Shown here one piece after another: positions 22,761 to 34,425 of a DNA stretch of 64,000 bases (position 1 is its first letter; the number at the start of each line of letters is the position of its first letter). Both the position numbers and the translations under genes were made by a program. The stretch spans positions 868,001-932,000 of the forward strand of contig JAPEUQ010000004.1 of the NCBI GenBank assembly GCA_027946365.1, read 5' to 3'. The notes beneath the pieces are model-generated. The model searched no databases and was not told the origin of the DNA. It saw only the letters and a program-made list of their open reading frames with translations. This DNA comes from Kalmusia sp. IMI 367209 (Eukaryota > Ascomycota > Dothideomycetes > Pleosporales > Didymosphaeriaceae).

Positions 22761-24159
22761 AGCGCAAGACGCTCGCACACATGATTGTTTTAGTTTTATG
22801 TTTTGGATGATACCCTTTGCAATGCTGTACAATGAAAATACAATTATCACGCACCATTCTCGCTCTGCATTCGCATCACTGACTTCTCGACCGCTGTCTC
22901 ACCAAGCTGACCGACCTCAAGGCGTATACCACACCCTTCTAAGACCACGCTCACACCTCCATCGCGGCACATAGCACCATCGGCCTTGCAAACAGCAGCC
23001 TTACCAAAACGCCACAGGCGCCAGAGTCCCACCTCAGCATCCCCCAAGCTGACCTCATCTCACGGGCCATACCCGCAGGCCCACGTGTGTGCGTACCGCG
23101 AAGCACTCGGCAGCAGCCCGAAGTCCGACCCACTCCATCCGATCGAGTTAATGTTCTGTGTAACCAGTTTCCCGTCTTCTCGAGGACGCGTACGCGCGGA
23201 AGCAAGGTACTAGCTCGGTTGGAGAGGGCATAGTGTCGGGGTTGCACGTGGTGTTGAATCCCGGGGCTAGCTCGAGGGCATGGAGAGACCGCGAGGCGAG
23301 GCGAGGCGGTCAAGACTATGAAGTAAAGGCTAAGATGCTGGGTATTTAGGATGGGGGATGCGGGCATGGTGGAGTGTGAACATGTTATGTAAAAGGATGG
23401 TGGTCGGGCGGCATGCGGGACGCGTGCGATCCGCCATCGGGTCAGAAATAGAGTCTGTGTTTCCGGCTTTTTTTTGGGTTGTAGTCGAAGTTTGGCTATA
23501 TCTTCTATGCCCTTCGTACCTGGCATATCCTGGTCGCTCTACTTGCTCTTGAGATGCTGCTATATTGTATTGGTTCGGATATGGAGTGATCGACAAAACC
23601 TACGCTAGTCGACGTAGAAGTCAAGTACTTTAGCTTGAGTCTTTTTCTGTTGCCAATTCGGACTGGCTGAAAAAGATTGCATGCAGGTTTGGGAAATGAA
23701 ATAGGTACCGGTATACTATGCTCCACTTACTAGATTCAACTTGTTCTCCGCACATATTCTATATGCAGATCACATACAAGATTTTGGGGACATAGACTGA
23801 GAGTCGAGATTACGTCGAAGCCCGCAGAATTTAGCCTTTGCTGAGATGCAACTCTGAGCTACTTTCATATGCTGTTCGAGAGCTGTGTAGTGATTTTGAT
23901 CTGAAAGAAACGGATTGGGCTGACACAAATTTGCATTAACAGTAGGCTGAAGCCGACTCTGTAAGCCAGTATAGTAACGACTAGAATAGATACATATAGA
24001 CAAATGAGCAGATCCAAAATTGGGAGACTACCAGTCTAGTCGACTTAGTGACAGAAAACCAGAACAGGGCTTTTTCGTCCGAAGACGCAAGACCTTCGCG
24101 AGCATACTTCTTCTTCTCCATAGTCTCCAAATACTTCATTACTATCCATTTCCTCCCTA
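22761..24159. other. Intergenic, with a possible broken small gene on the minus strand
   Basis: On the minus strand one frame reads DGKLVTQNINSIGWSGSDFG, SRYAHTWACGYGP, a TGA at 23062-23060, and then VGLWRLWRFGKAAVCKADGA and GVSVVLEGCGIRLE, ending at 22847. This is protein-like and contains several cysteines, but it is interrupted by the stop and has no clean start. A nearby ATG opens MPASPILNTQHLSLYFIVLT in another frame. A decayed small secreted protein is possible. The rest of the interval (23500-24159) holds nothing recognisable. Confidence 0.3.
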
Positions 24160-25074
24160 CTACGCAGTCTTCTTCCATTGTGTGTACACGCCCAGCAGCG
24201 AACTAACTGTTCCTGCCAACCCGACAATACCATCATCGAACTTAGCCCATCCTAGAGCAGTTGCGGGAATGGTGATATCGCACAAGTCGCTCAAGAGTTG
24301 TAGACGTATAGCGTTGGCCTCGCGCGCAATTTTCTTCTCTTCAACCACAGGCTCGGCTTCGGCGGCTTTCGAGGAGTGTGAGGACGAGAGCTTGAGGGAG
24401 CGCTCGCGCAAGCGGTACAGCGAATAAAGTGAGGACAGGATGCTGAAGGATATACCCGTGAACCAGGCACGGTAACCTTCGCGCAGGAGACGCTGCGAAG
24501 CGTTGAACTTGTGGATCGACGTTGCGTCCAACTATGTTCTGTTAGCATTACCCCCCTCACATCCAAACCGACCCTGATTCTGCGGTCGGCGAGGAAGATA
24601 ACTACTCACCACCGTCGCATTGTCAAACAGCATATACCCCGCATATCCCAACTGCCTCCCAATCGCCGTATACCTCAGCACCGGATCCATACTCCGTGCA
24701 TCGCTCGCGACCGCCGCCGCCTTGAAATGCTCGACGAACTTCCCCACGCGCATCAGCTTGCGCGTCAGACCGAACTGCTTTTTGGTCGCCTCGAAGGGCG
24801 CGATGGAGGATTGCGGATGGTTTGTGCGGTAGAGGTACCATGCGAGGAAACGGGAGAAGTACTGGAGGGTGCGCAGCACTTTGTCGCGGCCGACTGAAGG
24901 TCATGTTAGCTGGGTCTGGGTACATGGAGGGAAGGATGAGCCTGAGATGGGGGTTCGTCGCGCGAGGATGCTGGGGTAATTGCATTGATTTGAGAGAGAT
25001 GACATACCTGTTGTCGCGACAAACTTGAGGTAATGCGCCACCGAAGGGTGGTAGATGAGTGCGTCTGCGACCAT
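24160..25074 (-). CDS. PEX11: Peroxisomal membrane proliferation factor PEX11
   Basis: Three exons (25074-25008, 24893-24610, 24531-24160) with introns of 114 and 78 nt give 240 residues. The ATG at 25074 begins MVADALIYHPSVAHYLKFVA, the typical N-terminus of filamentous-fungal Pex11. VGRDKVLRTLQYFSRFLAWY and LTRKLMRVGKFVEHFKAA follow; the second is the amphipathic-helix region that bends membranes. The C-terminal part has DIGRQ-type LRYTAIGRQLGYAGYMLFD and a final membrane-associated stretch KFDDGIVGLAGTVSSLLGVY. Pex11 elongates peroxisomes before fission. Upstream in-frame codons before 25074 are ignored because the family start is MVADALIYHP. The gene lies in a head-to-tail housekeeping block with the cap methyltransferase. 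Confidence 0.94.
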
Positions 25075-25579
25075 CTTGTCTGCTTCTCTACTACCGACTA
25101 TCAATCCAAGCAGTTGTCTTGAAGGAGAGCGGTCCAGCGTTCACTCTGGGGATGACTTTTGCAGATGGGTGATCGCGTGCGATGATTGTCAAATGGCGTG
25201 GAGGCGTGAAGAAGTAGCGTTCGTGAAGTAAATGTGAAGTCGAGTTGACTGCGGTTCCGCGTCCGGGGAAGCTTGTGAAATCGCTGCGGGTCACAGCCGT
25301 GACACCTCGGCAATTCGTCGCAACAATGTAGCTCACGGTCACGGGATCTTCCGAGCCAGGCAAGTAGAGTGAGATTGATCCTGATATCACTGTGAACTGG
25401 AGAAGATCATTTTTTGATTATCTGGACTGACTTTGAGATAATGTGAGAGTAAGTGACTCCTATACATGCCCGGATATCAAAGGAAGCCTGTCAATGGGGC
25501 AACTTTCCCCTTCTGGAGACCCAGTCCAGAGACGGCCCCACATAGTAATCAAGCACCTAACCCCAATGCATGCTCAACT
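25075..25579. other. Intergenic between PEX11 start and cap methyltransferase stop
   Basis: About 500 bp lie upstream of PEX11 on the minus strand. No gene is seen. It presumably holds the PEX11 promoter and the 3' end of the cap methyltransferase transcript. Confidence 0.5.
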
Positions 25580-27025
25580 TTAGACCTTGTAGAAACAAAA
25601 AGTGTGATAGAAGTCGGCCGCATCCAACTCTTCTTCTGTAGTTAGCAACCGTCCGCCACCCCGCGCGCGCACGCCCATTCTCTCGCTCAGTGGGCCCAAT
25701 TCTGGATCATCCTTTTGCTCGTCCCAGACCTCACGGAAAGGCTTCCGATATTGCAGTTCAAGATTGTAGTCTTCTGCTAAAGCACGGAAAGCTTCCCAAG
25801 GAACGACGTATTCGGGAACTTCTTCTACAGCTTCCTCGAGGAAATAGAAGTATTTCCAGCCAAAGGGAGGTCTAAAGGTGCCATCGGAAGGAGTCTTCCC
25901 AGGAAACTTGACCCTATAGATGGAGTTACCCCATTCGAATCCTTCCTCCTCCACTTGACCATCTTCTTTCTCGTCGCTCTCCTTCGCTTTACCCTTCTCC
26001 TCACTTGATCCCGAGTCGCCATTTGGCTTCGTCTTCGGGCTGTCCAAACCCTTCTCTGGAATATTAGCGCCCTCATCATCGCTGTCAATGAAAGTAGGAC
26101 GGTCGTCCTCGTCGTCGCTTTCGACAAAAGTAGGGCGGTCGTCATCTTCATCTTCAGCTGTTCCATTGCTATTAGACGCCGCTTTCCCTTTCGATTTGTG
26201 ATGCGCAATAACCTTAGCGGAAAGCACATCGGAGTTGGGGATACAGCCGATGAACCGGCCTCCTCTCTTCAATGCACCCGACACGTTCTTCAGCATGCCT
26301 CTCGCCTTCTCTTCGTTTTCGAATGCATAGTGCATGCAGAACATCATGGTGACCATGTCAAAGCCACCACCACCCCATCGCTGGCTGGCCGCATTTCCTG
26401 GGCCAACAGTTGGGTCGAAGCCCACATCCCTGACGATAGGGATCGTTTCAAGTGACTCCCCAAAGCAGTCTTTCGCAAAGAATTCGGCATGGAAAACGCG
26501 TCCCTTTGATCGTTTTCGCATCTGCTCATGACGCTCCCTCGCTTGTTTGATGGAAACGTCGGCTGGATCTGCGCCAACATAGAGTACCACCTTGCGCGAC
26601 GCTTGCCATTTCTGCAGGTCACCACCCTTACCGCATCCAATGTCCATGATCTTGAGATTTCGCTCGTCCCCAATAAACTTCTGGATCGTTGATGATTTGA
26701 CCCAGTTGTTGAAGCTTCGCAAGCCCTTGATTTTGGAGTCGGTGACGCGCCAATCGCGGCCTCGTTCCGGAACCATGTTGTAGTGCTGCTTGACTACATC
26801 ATGTACGCCGCGCTGAGCTGCTTCCTGCTGCGCTCTCCTCTCAGCCTGCTGCTCCCGCTCGACCTGGCGTTGGCGCGCAGCTTCGCGGTCAGTCGCTGTG
26901 ATGCGTGAGCCTGCACCGGGCCTCTTCCGTTGTCGCGGCGGTGATCGTGATCGTGATCGAGACGGCGACCGTGAGGGCGAGCGCGCTCGCTTCGTGCCTC
27001 GGTCTGGGCCAGCTGGACCAGGCAT
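25580..27025 (-). CDS. ABD1: mRNA cap guanine-N7 methyltransferase
   Basis: Intronless gene of 481 residues starting at the ATG at 27025. Residues 10-40 are an Arg/Ser-rich stretch (RSPSRSPSRSRSRSPP), then a Gln/Arg/Glu-rich helix. The catalytic domain begins at VVKQHYNMVPERGRDWR. The SAM-binding loop is IMDIGCGKGGDLQKW, followed by VLYVGADPADVSIKQARERH. The substrate-side motif MVTMMFCMHYAFENEEKARG and RGGRFIGCIPNSDVL are those of cap (guanine-7) methyltransferases. An acidic insert (about 285-335) contains two near-copies of DRPTFxxSDDE and a Gly/Ser/Glu/Lys run, so it is probably disordered. The enzyme adds the N7 methyl group to the 5' cap in the nucleus. It is divergent from RPN7. Confidence 0.94.
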   Translation of the reverse strand: MPGPAGPDRGTKRARSPSRSPSRSRSRSPPRQRKRPGAGSRITATDREAARQRQVEREQQAERRAQQEAAQRGVHDVVKQHYNMVPERGRDWRVTDSKIKGLRSFNNWVKSSTIQKFIGDERNLKIMDIGCGKGGDLQKWQASRKVVLYVGADPADVSIKQARERHEQMRKRSKGRVFHAEFFAKDCFGESLETIPIVRDVGFDPTVGPGNAASQRWGGGGFDMVTMMFCMHYAFENEEKARGMLKNVSGALKRGGRFIGCIPNSDVLSAKVIAHHKSKGKAASNSNGTAEDEDDDRPTFVESDDEDDRPTFIDSDDEGANIPEKGLDSPKTKPNGDSGSSEEKGKAKESDEKEDGQVEEEGFEWGNSIYRVKFPGKTPSDGTFRPPFGWKYFYFLEEAVEEVPEYVVPWEAFRALAEDYNLELQYRKPFREVWDEQKDDPELGPLSERMGVRARGGGRLLTTEEELDAADFYHTFCFYKV

Positions 27026-27376
27026 TGTGGGATTGTGTCGCGTGTAGTGGTTCGAAAATGATCAAGGGTCGGTCAAGGTGTCTAGAGTGGTGATGGAGTC
27101 TTTGGAGGTATCAGAAGTCTATAAATCAAAAATCAGAAATCAGATCTTATTGTTGCTGTAAGAAGACTGAAGTGAAGGTAGGCGGCACTATTGAGGTGAG
27201 GGTAGGAAGCTCGGGCACATAGGAATCTCGTTGGCCGATCGCACCTTCCGAGGATTCGCCGGAGCATCATCGCAGCTGCCCACCGGAGCTTCAACCCGCC
27301 AAAACATAACCCGCCGTCCCGCCTGCATCCCTCTAATACACCCCATCGACCCTCCACGTACGGAAAATAGCTCAAG
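27026..27376. promoter_or_regulatory. Bidirectional promoter, cap methyltransferase / RPN7
   Basis: About 350 bp separate the two outward-facing start codons of ABD1 and RPN7, both essential in yeast. The interval holds no gene, so it must carry both promoters. I looked for the yeast proteasome element GGTGGCAAA upstream of RPN7 and did not see it. Confidence 0.6.
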
Positions 27377-28932
27377 ATGGGTGATCCGCAATTCGCAAAA
27401 TACCCGAATCTGCAGCTGGCCCAGCACATCTTCCAGCTCACCAGTCCCTCGTCTTCAAAATCCACGAAACAGAACTCGCTCAAGTCGCTGCAAGATGCCA
27501 TTCAGGACAAGAAAATGGCACCGCTCTACCGGTACCTTGCACATCCGGTTGACGGCGTACTGAACGCACCAGGCGAGGGCACGGCACAGCAACCAACCAG
27601 CCATCGGAGACCATCGTCAAGTGCGGCTACTCTGCTCGCCACCAAAAACCCTAACGTCGAGGTGCCGCTGGCATGGGATGAGCAGCTCTTCGAGTCTCTG
27701 AAAGCGGAGAATGAGAAGGAGCTTGAGGCCATTCAGAAGGAGGAGGACGAGGCGGCAGAGAAAGCTGGCGAAACTGAAGTGCAGGCTGCGCGGGGAAAGC
27801 GCGCTGAGCTGTACAATCGCATTGGCGACAAGGTGTGCAGTCCTAGACGTGATACCTGAGGTCCATTCTAATTCTAGTAGGAGAAAGCTATCGCTAGCTA
27901 CGAGGCCATCTTCGAGAAGACCGGCATCCTAGGCACCAAGATCGACCTCGTCCTCGCAATAATACGTGTCGGTCTTTTCTTCGGAGATAAAGTGTTGGTC
28001 AAGAAGACAATTGAGCGGGCAAGTGCACTCGTAGACAGTGGTGGCGACTGGGACCGCCGAAATCGCCTCAAGGCTTACCATGGACTGCATCTCCTCACCG
28101 TTCGGTCACATGCACAAGCTGCACCTTTGCTTCTTGATAGTCTCTCGACGTTCACTAGTTACGAACTCTGCAACTACTCCTCTCTTGTCATCTACGCAAT
28201 CCTAGCGGGCTCTGTGTCGCTCAAGCGCGTGGACTTCAAGTCGAAGGTCGTTGATGCGCCCGAAATCAAGGCCATTGTCGGCGGCACAGAAGACAAGCTC
28301 TCGGCAATAACTGGACAGACATCTGCTGGACCTTCGGCAGGCGATGAAGAGATGGCAGATGCTTCGGGATCTTCAGCCACCCCAGCGCCAACTGTGGTGA
28401 ATCTCACCACGCTCGGAGCGCAGCAAGACACCCAGGAGACATCTATTGATTTCTCTCCGCTCGCAAAACTCGTCAAGAGCCTTTACGAGGGCGATTACAA
28501 GAACTTCTTTGGCGCTCTAGCCGAAGTGGAGGTCAACTTCCTGAGTCAAGATCGGTATCTCTTTGAGCATAGGAGTTGGTACGTGCGAGAGATGCGCCTA
28601 CGAGGCTACCAGCAGTTGCTTCAGTCCTACCGCGTCGTTGGTCTGCAGAGCATGGCGAACGACTTCGGTGTTACCGTTGACTTCTTAGACAAGTGAGTCT
28701 ACCCTTGACTGGAATCAATTCCATCTCTAACATGCGTAGGGATCTTGCAAAATTCATTGCTGCTGACCGCATACCCTGCACCATCGACCGTGTCAAGGGC
28801 ATCATCGAGACCAATCGGCCAGACGATAAGAACAAACAGTACGCAGACGTGGTGAAGCAGGGTGACCAATTGATTACCAAGCTGCAGAAGTACGGGCAGG
28901 CTGTCAGGTTACGGGGTAGTGAACGTGGTTGA
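27377..28932 (+). CDS. RPN7: 26S proteasome regulatory subunit RPN7 (PSMD6)
   Basis: Three exons (27377-27832, 27881-28692, 28740-28932) with 48- and 47-nt introns give 486 residues. The N-terminus MGDPQFAKYPNLQLAQHIFQ is typical of fungal Rpn7. The helical-repeat region contains YNRIGDK|EKAIASYEAIFEKTG and IDLVLAIIRVGLFFGDK, followed by WDRRNRLKAYHGLHLL and LDSLSTFTSYELCNY. The PCI region runs from LVKSLYEGDYKNFFGALAEV to YQQLLQSYRVVGLQSMANDF and FIAADRIPCTIDRVKGIIET. It is a lid subunit that helps hold the proteasome lid together. An insert rich in Gly/Ser/Ala (about 305-340) lies between helical region and PCI domain and is longer than in yeast. Introns are phase-consistent and interrupt conserved helices. 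Confidence 0.95.
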
Positions 28933-29807
28933 GAGAACCCTTGAGTGTAGGACTAGCGGGACGATTTCGGAGCTCAATGGACTACATAGCTAGAGCTGTT
29001 CGGCGACTATGCTCGCACGACCACCCGGCACAAAGCCATTCGAATATCTCACATTGTCCCGTGCTGTATCCTATCCCCCACGTATACGTCTAACTCCGCT
29101 TGTAGACAAAGGATGGCTGGAGATGGCCGCCGGCGATGCGGTGTGACAGCTTCTAACACAGGTCCCTGCGTCTGGCCAAAGCTCCCCTCCCAACCTCCCG
29201 CGAGTGAGCAAGCGCGGAGCGAGGGCGAGCTGATAAATTGTTGAACTACTTTGCTTTTGGACTTCCACCCACGAACTTACTTTTTCCTCCTCCACCCTCC
29301 AATATCCGGACACGACTTACCCGATCATAATACGTTACGCGCGCACAAGCGAAAGACGGGGCGCGGGCGGCGAGTGGGTAGGCAGATCAACCAGAGCCGC
29401 GGATAAGGGCCAGGGTCCATCATGATGTCGCCGTCATCGGCTTGCTGGTACCAGTCATCCTTCGCCGCCGCGAGGCAAATAATCAACACCAATGGCTGGA
29501 AACGGGCGAATACGCCTGGCGGCGTGGGCGCCAGAGGTAACTTCCCCTCTGCCACCGCTTTTCTCAGGCCACGGCGCTTGTTCTGGACGCAAGTGAGCTG
29601 CGACGTGCACTACCTAGTGGGGCACCTCGTGCATCAGAAAAAATCACACCGCAGCGTCGTTTGTTTTGTCTCTTGCCAAAAGCAAGCGCTGTTCTTCGTC
29701 ATACACTTAGCTGTGCTTTGTGCCCGTTCATAGCAGCGTCTTCTGGATTCATCGCTCACGTATTCTTGTTCACAGTTTTATTTAGAGTCACCCCACCGCA
29801 TCGTACC
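28933..29807. other. Intergenic, no gene seen
   Basis: Only shadow frames are present. The 150 bases before 29808 contain a frame open into the aminotransferase that encodes hydrophobic residues, but it begins with TTG rather than ATG, so I treat it as leader. Confidence 0.5.
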
Positions 29808-31370
29808 ATGTCGTCCTCGGAGCCCCGCCGAGCCCTCTCCCTCGCGAACATCAATCCCCACGTAAAGGAGGCCCAGTATGCCGTACGCGGGGAGCTAGCA
29901 GTCCGCTCGGAGGAATATCGTGCGAAGTTGGCAAAGGGCGAGGGCAAGGGCCTGCCCTTTGATACCGTCATTGCTGCAAACATTGGCAATCCGCAGCAGC
30001 TCGACCAGAAACCCATCACCTTCTTCCGTCAGGTCGCTAGTCTTTTGGAGAACCCGTTGCTTTTGGAGCATGAGGAGACCTTTGTCAAAAGTCTCGGATA
30101 CAAGTCAGACGTTTTCGAAAGAGCGCGGTGGCTGTTGAAGGAGATCAAGAGTGTGGGAGCATACAGCCAAAGCCAAGGTGCTCCGGGCATAAGGGAGAGC
30201 GTTGCAAAGTACATTGAGCGTATGTGTGTTGGTTTTGCTCGGAGGGTCTGTTTTGCTGACCACAAACAGGACGAGACGGCTACCCAGCGAGCTTCAAGGA
30301 CATCTACCTTAGCAATGGCGCCTCCTCGGGTGTGAACACCCTTATGCACGTCATCTGCGCTTCGCCCAAGACCGGTGTGATGGTCCCCATCCCACAATAC
30401 CCTCTTTATACCGCTACACTATCCGTGCTCAACGCCCGGTGCGTACCATACTATCTAGATGAGAGCCAGGCATGGGGTACCAGCCTTGAGGCGATCCGGT
30501 CGTCGTACGACAAGGCCGTCTCAGAGGGCACCGATGTCAAGGCCATTGCCATCATCAACCCCGGGAACCCGACTGGAGCCAGTCTTCCCGCCGAAGACAT
30601 CAAAGCCGTCCTCGAATTCGCCGCTGAGAAGCAGCTCGTTGTCATCGCCGATGAGGTGTACCAAACCAACGTCTTCATCGGCGAGTTCATCTCCTTCAAG
30701 AAAGCTCTACGGGACTTACAAAAAGAGAAGCCCGGCAAGTTCGACCACCTCGAACTCGCGTCGCTACATAGCATTTCCAAAGGCATGGTTGGCGAGTGCG
30801 GACACCGCGGCGGCTACCTCGAACTCGTGGGCTTCGACCCAGAGGTCGCACAGGAGATTTACAAGTTCATTAGTATCCAATTGTGCCCGCCCGTTATTGG
30901 ACAGTGTATTGTGGAGGTGATGGTCAACCCGCCGAAGGAAGGTGAGCCCAGTTACGAGTTGTATAAGCAGGAGTATGATGGGATTTTCAATGGGTTGAAG
31001 GAGCGGGCGTATGCGCTGTATGAGGCGTTCAAGCAAATGGAGGGTGTGGAGTGCGATAAGCCTCAGGTTTGTACTATCCTTATTCCACGCTCGAATCTCA
31101 CTAACCTGACGTCAGGGCTCCATGTACCTCTTCCCCACCATTACCCTACCGCAGAAGGCTGTCGAGCAGGCTAAAAAGGAAGGCCGTTCTCCCGATGAGT
31201 TCTACGCCTTCCGCATGCTGGACGCTACGGGTGTGTGCGTTGTCGCGGGATCAGGCTTTGGGCAGAAGGAGGGCACCCTGCATTTCAGGACTACGTTCTT
31301 GGCTCCTGGAACGGAATGGACAGGCAGGATTGTGAAGTTCCACAAGGAGTTCATGGCGGAGTTCAAATGA
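29808..31370 (+). CDS. Alanine aminotransferase
   Basis: Three exons (29808-30219, 30270-31066, 31116-31370) with introns of 50 and 49 nt give 487 residues. The N-terminal SLANINPHVKEAQYAVRGEL and FDTVIAANIGNPQQLDQKPI with FFRQVASL are hallmark segments of the alanine aminotransferase branch of the class I/II PLP enzymes. Further landmarks are SQGAPGIRESVAKYIERRDG, LSNGASSGV, IPIPQYPLY-type PIPQYPLYTAT, IINPGNPTGA and VIADEVYQTNVF. The PLP-binding lysine is in SISKGMVGECGHRGGYLEL, about residue 308. It interconverts alanine plus 2-oxoglutarate with pyruvate plus glutamate. The usable ATG gives no obvious mitochondrial presequence, so a cytosolic form is the simplest reading. Confidence 0.94.
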
Positions 31371-32641
31371 GCGAGGAGAAGTCGTTTGATGAAACTTACG
31401 AAGAGATGACCCAGGTATGGCCATTGGGATCCTATGGTTCTGGCTTGTATGTATGACAGCGTATCTGATCCTTTGACGTGCATCTCAAAGAATTTTCTCA
31501 ACTCATTGCTACACCTTGTTTCCTCTGTATTCTTGCACGGTTGGATTCTAGTATAACACATCACAACATGGGTAACTTCATAAAATGGGTACTTTAATTG
31601 ACTGATGGTGCTGTCAAAAAAGAAAGCCTCCCAGAGTGATAACGCTTGGGGCGAATGTCCATCCCACTCCACTGAATTGGATACTTGTTATCAGAACGGG
31701 ATGATGAATGCCATCCCGATGCAAGCATCCTAATCATTTCGCTTGGTATAGCTGTGTGGGTACATAATTGAGCACGATGGCACTCGTAGGCGGTTTCCTA
31801 TAAGATTCAGAAGGTGACAGTCGCTCGTATTTTACCCCCTCGCCGGTAGTGACTGCTTTGACTCTCGGCCTTTCTCGGTTCTCACTGGTCCACCTCTTCC
31901 CTACCATGCAATGCTTCCAAGACAGGTGCCTTAAATTGCCTGCATAGACACTGATGTCATATCGGCGGTCTCCGCGGACTCTACTTTCTCTTCTTCCCTT
32001 CTTTTAGCATTCTCAGACCAACACATCATCCCCGAGCCGGCGACGATTTACAATCGTCCGAGGTATGTCTTAGGGTCTTTGTTACCCTCCGTCCCGGCTG
32101 ACGCAGATTCGGAAGTAGCATAGCGCGGGCAACTCTTGACACCGTAAAGCGACCAACATTGGACGGAACCACGAACAGTGTTATTTTTCCACGATAAGCG
32201 CACTTGCTTTTCCTGCTCGACATCGCCAGGGTTGGTAGATATATCATTCACGTGGCCATCTCCAGCCCACCAATTGCATTCTCGCGCGGATGCGGCATTG
32301 CGGCGCTGCTGCGGCACGGCGAGAAACGGGCGGCTGTGGGTCGAGCGCTTTGCGAGGCGTCTAAAACGCTAAATACGGACTCATTAGGCCGATTGCTCCT
32401 TCAAAACCACCACACGAGTTATTCTCTGGCATCCGGGGCCCAGGCGCGTTCAGTTCTTGTTCCTGAGGAGTCGTGTAAGGGTACAGTACCCAAGGGAACG
32501 GATCTGAGAGCAAGGCTGGGGAACCGGTAATTGCGCATAGGATCGGGCACTAGTGTGTGTTCCTTGACCAAAGTACGAAGGGGAAGGAAATCTGTCGAAA
32601 ACCCTGTCGCGACGGTGTGTTTTCAGTTGACGACTAAAGAG
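31371..32641. other. Intergenic, no gene seen
   Basis: No reading frame with a recognisable domain or splice extension is visible on either strand. It marks the passage from the compact housekeeping block to the repeat-bearing zone. Confidence 0.5.
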
Positions 32642-34425
32642 ATGGCTTCTAGCCCGGATAAGAACCAGCAACTTGCACGGGAGAGTCAGTCGCAGGCGGC
32701 GCCTAGCGTGAGCCCGATCGAGACACAGCATGTCGTCGGGACCAGTGCCGGTGCCAGTGATGCGCCACCCGTGATAGACACCAGTGCCAGTGAGAACGAC
32801 GCGCCACCAGTGGTAGATACTAGTGCCAGTGAGGGAGAGCCGCAACAGGCACCTGTGGGTGATGAGAATCTGGACGTGGTAAGTTACCAGTAACACTTCT
32901 ACGATAAAGGGACAGAGAATCGCTATGCTAACCAATCTACTAGGCGAATTGGGACTCTCAGAGTGACGGTGGAGACTCTGCCTATGAAGAATTGTAAGTC
33001 GTGTTATGCTAGTCTAGTCGCACAGGTCTTGGTTGTCCTTGCACGACTTCAAAAGAAGCAATATGAGTCGTCTTTAGTTGTAAAATAAAAGAGAGACTGA
33101 TCGCTACATAGACAATCACAAACTGCGTCAGTAACATCAAGTATTTTCGCTGGTCACTATGAGAATGGTCGAAGATATCATGCTGTAAGCCCTGTCCATT
33201 ACCTCTGAGGTTGAGAGACGAAACGATGCTAATGATAATATAGTATCAAAGCGGACGTCAGTCATAACGAAGAATACACTCTCCCCTCTCTCGTTAAGCT
33301 AATGACATGACAGAATACCTATTCCCTGATGACGAACAAGAGCAGGATCGGTCAGTAACCAATGCCATGCAATAGAGAGCCTCTTCTTACTTTATCCCAG
33401 GCTTGACGTCAAATATGCAGCAATACATCTTACCTACGGCAACAAGCTGTGTTTCGCGCCACTGCAAAATCCACAACAAGCTTTAGATGTCGGGACTGGC
33501 ACTGGGATTTGGGCCATTGATTTCGCAGAAGAAAACCCTGGTACAACGGGTACGTTGATGATTCAGTAGTGACAACTAAAATAGCTAGCATACTGATATT
33601 ATTCTAGTGACTGCTGTCGATCTAAGTCCCATACAACCTACCTGGTATGTTGTGTCTTTGTATCAATTCAACAACCTTAGACTGATGATTCCAGGGTACC
33701 TCCTAACGTCAAATTTGAAATCGATGACGCAGAGCAAGATTGGACATGGCCTGAAAATTTCTTCGACTACGTTCACCTACGTACAATGGCAGCCGCAGTT
33801 CGGAACTGGGACCGGATGTTTCAACAGGCATTCAGGTGGGTAACTCTTCTCATTTTCGTCTTACTCGCTCTTAAAACAACACAAAATTAACTTGGTACAG
33901 ACACACGAAACCTGGTGGCTACATCGAGCTTCAGGACTTGGATTACATGGGCGTCATTCAATCGACATCACGCAATCAAGGTACTGCTTTTATACAATGG
34001 TGTGTTGAACAGGGCAAAGCTGCTGCAAAAGTCGGCATCAACCTGCGCACAATTCCGTCGGTCATATCCGACAATATGAGACGCGCGGGGTTCGTCGACG
34101 TTCAGGTACACGAGTTCCGCTGTCCTGTTGGGCCATGGGCGGCGGATAAGAAGATGAGAGATGCAGGCATTTTACAACTGAGTGCTGTGCTAGACGGACT
34201 GGAAGGACTCAGTCTGCGACTATTTCAATTCTATGAGGGCTGGACCAAAGATGAGTTGAACGTGCTGCTGGCGAAGGTCAGGACTGAGCTGAGGTCTAAG
34301 GAATGCCATGCTTATTTCCCAGTGTAAGTTTCTTGGGTGTGATAATGAGACTAATTGAGCGGTATGGACTGACAGTTTACAGCGTGGCAATTTATGCAAG
34401 AAAGCCTGGCGGCACGACGGGTTGA
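32642..34425 (+). CDS. LaeA-like SAM-dependent methyltransferase (ten exons)
   Basis: Exons: 32642-32878, 32944-32993, 33112-33184, 33244-33256, 33314-33350, 33401-33549, 33608-33644, 33695-33835, 33901-34323, 34383-34425. All nine introns are GT-AG and all phases match, giving 400 residues. Residues 1-80 are a disordered Ser/Gln/Pro tail with imperfect DAPPVxDTSASE repeats. The spliced core reads [49 protein letters not shown] (SAM loop), [36 protein letters not shown] and [15 protein letters not shown]. These are the signatures of the fungal LaeA-like family, some of which control secondary metabolism; most paralogues have unknown targets. Exon 4 is only 13 nt, yet it is needed to keep the conserved YxxGxY segment. 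No biosynthetic cluster lies beside it, so a global LaeA role is not implied. Confidence 0.88.

Noticed and set aside
24160..25390. Minus-strand frames overlapping PEX11 introns as separate small genes
   Set aside because: They are intron read-through or other-frame shadows; the three-exon PEX11 model accounts for the coding signal.
29661..29807. Upstream in-frame extension of alanine aminotransferase as a mitochondrial presequence
   Set aside because: The extension opens with TTG, has no ATG, and is hydrophobic rather than an Arg-rich amphipathic helix.
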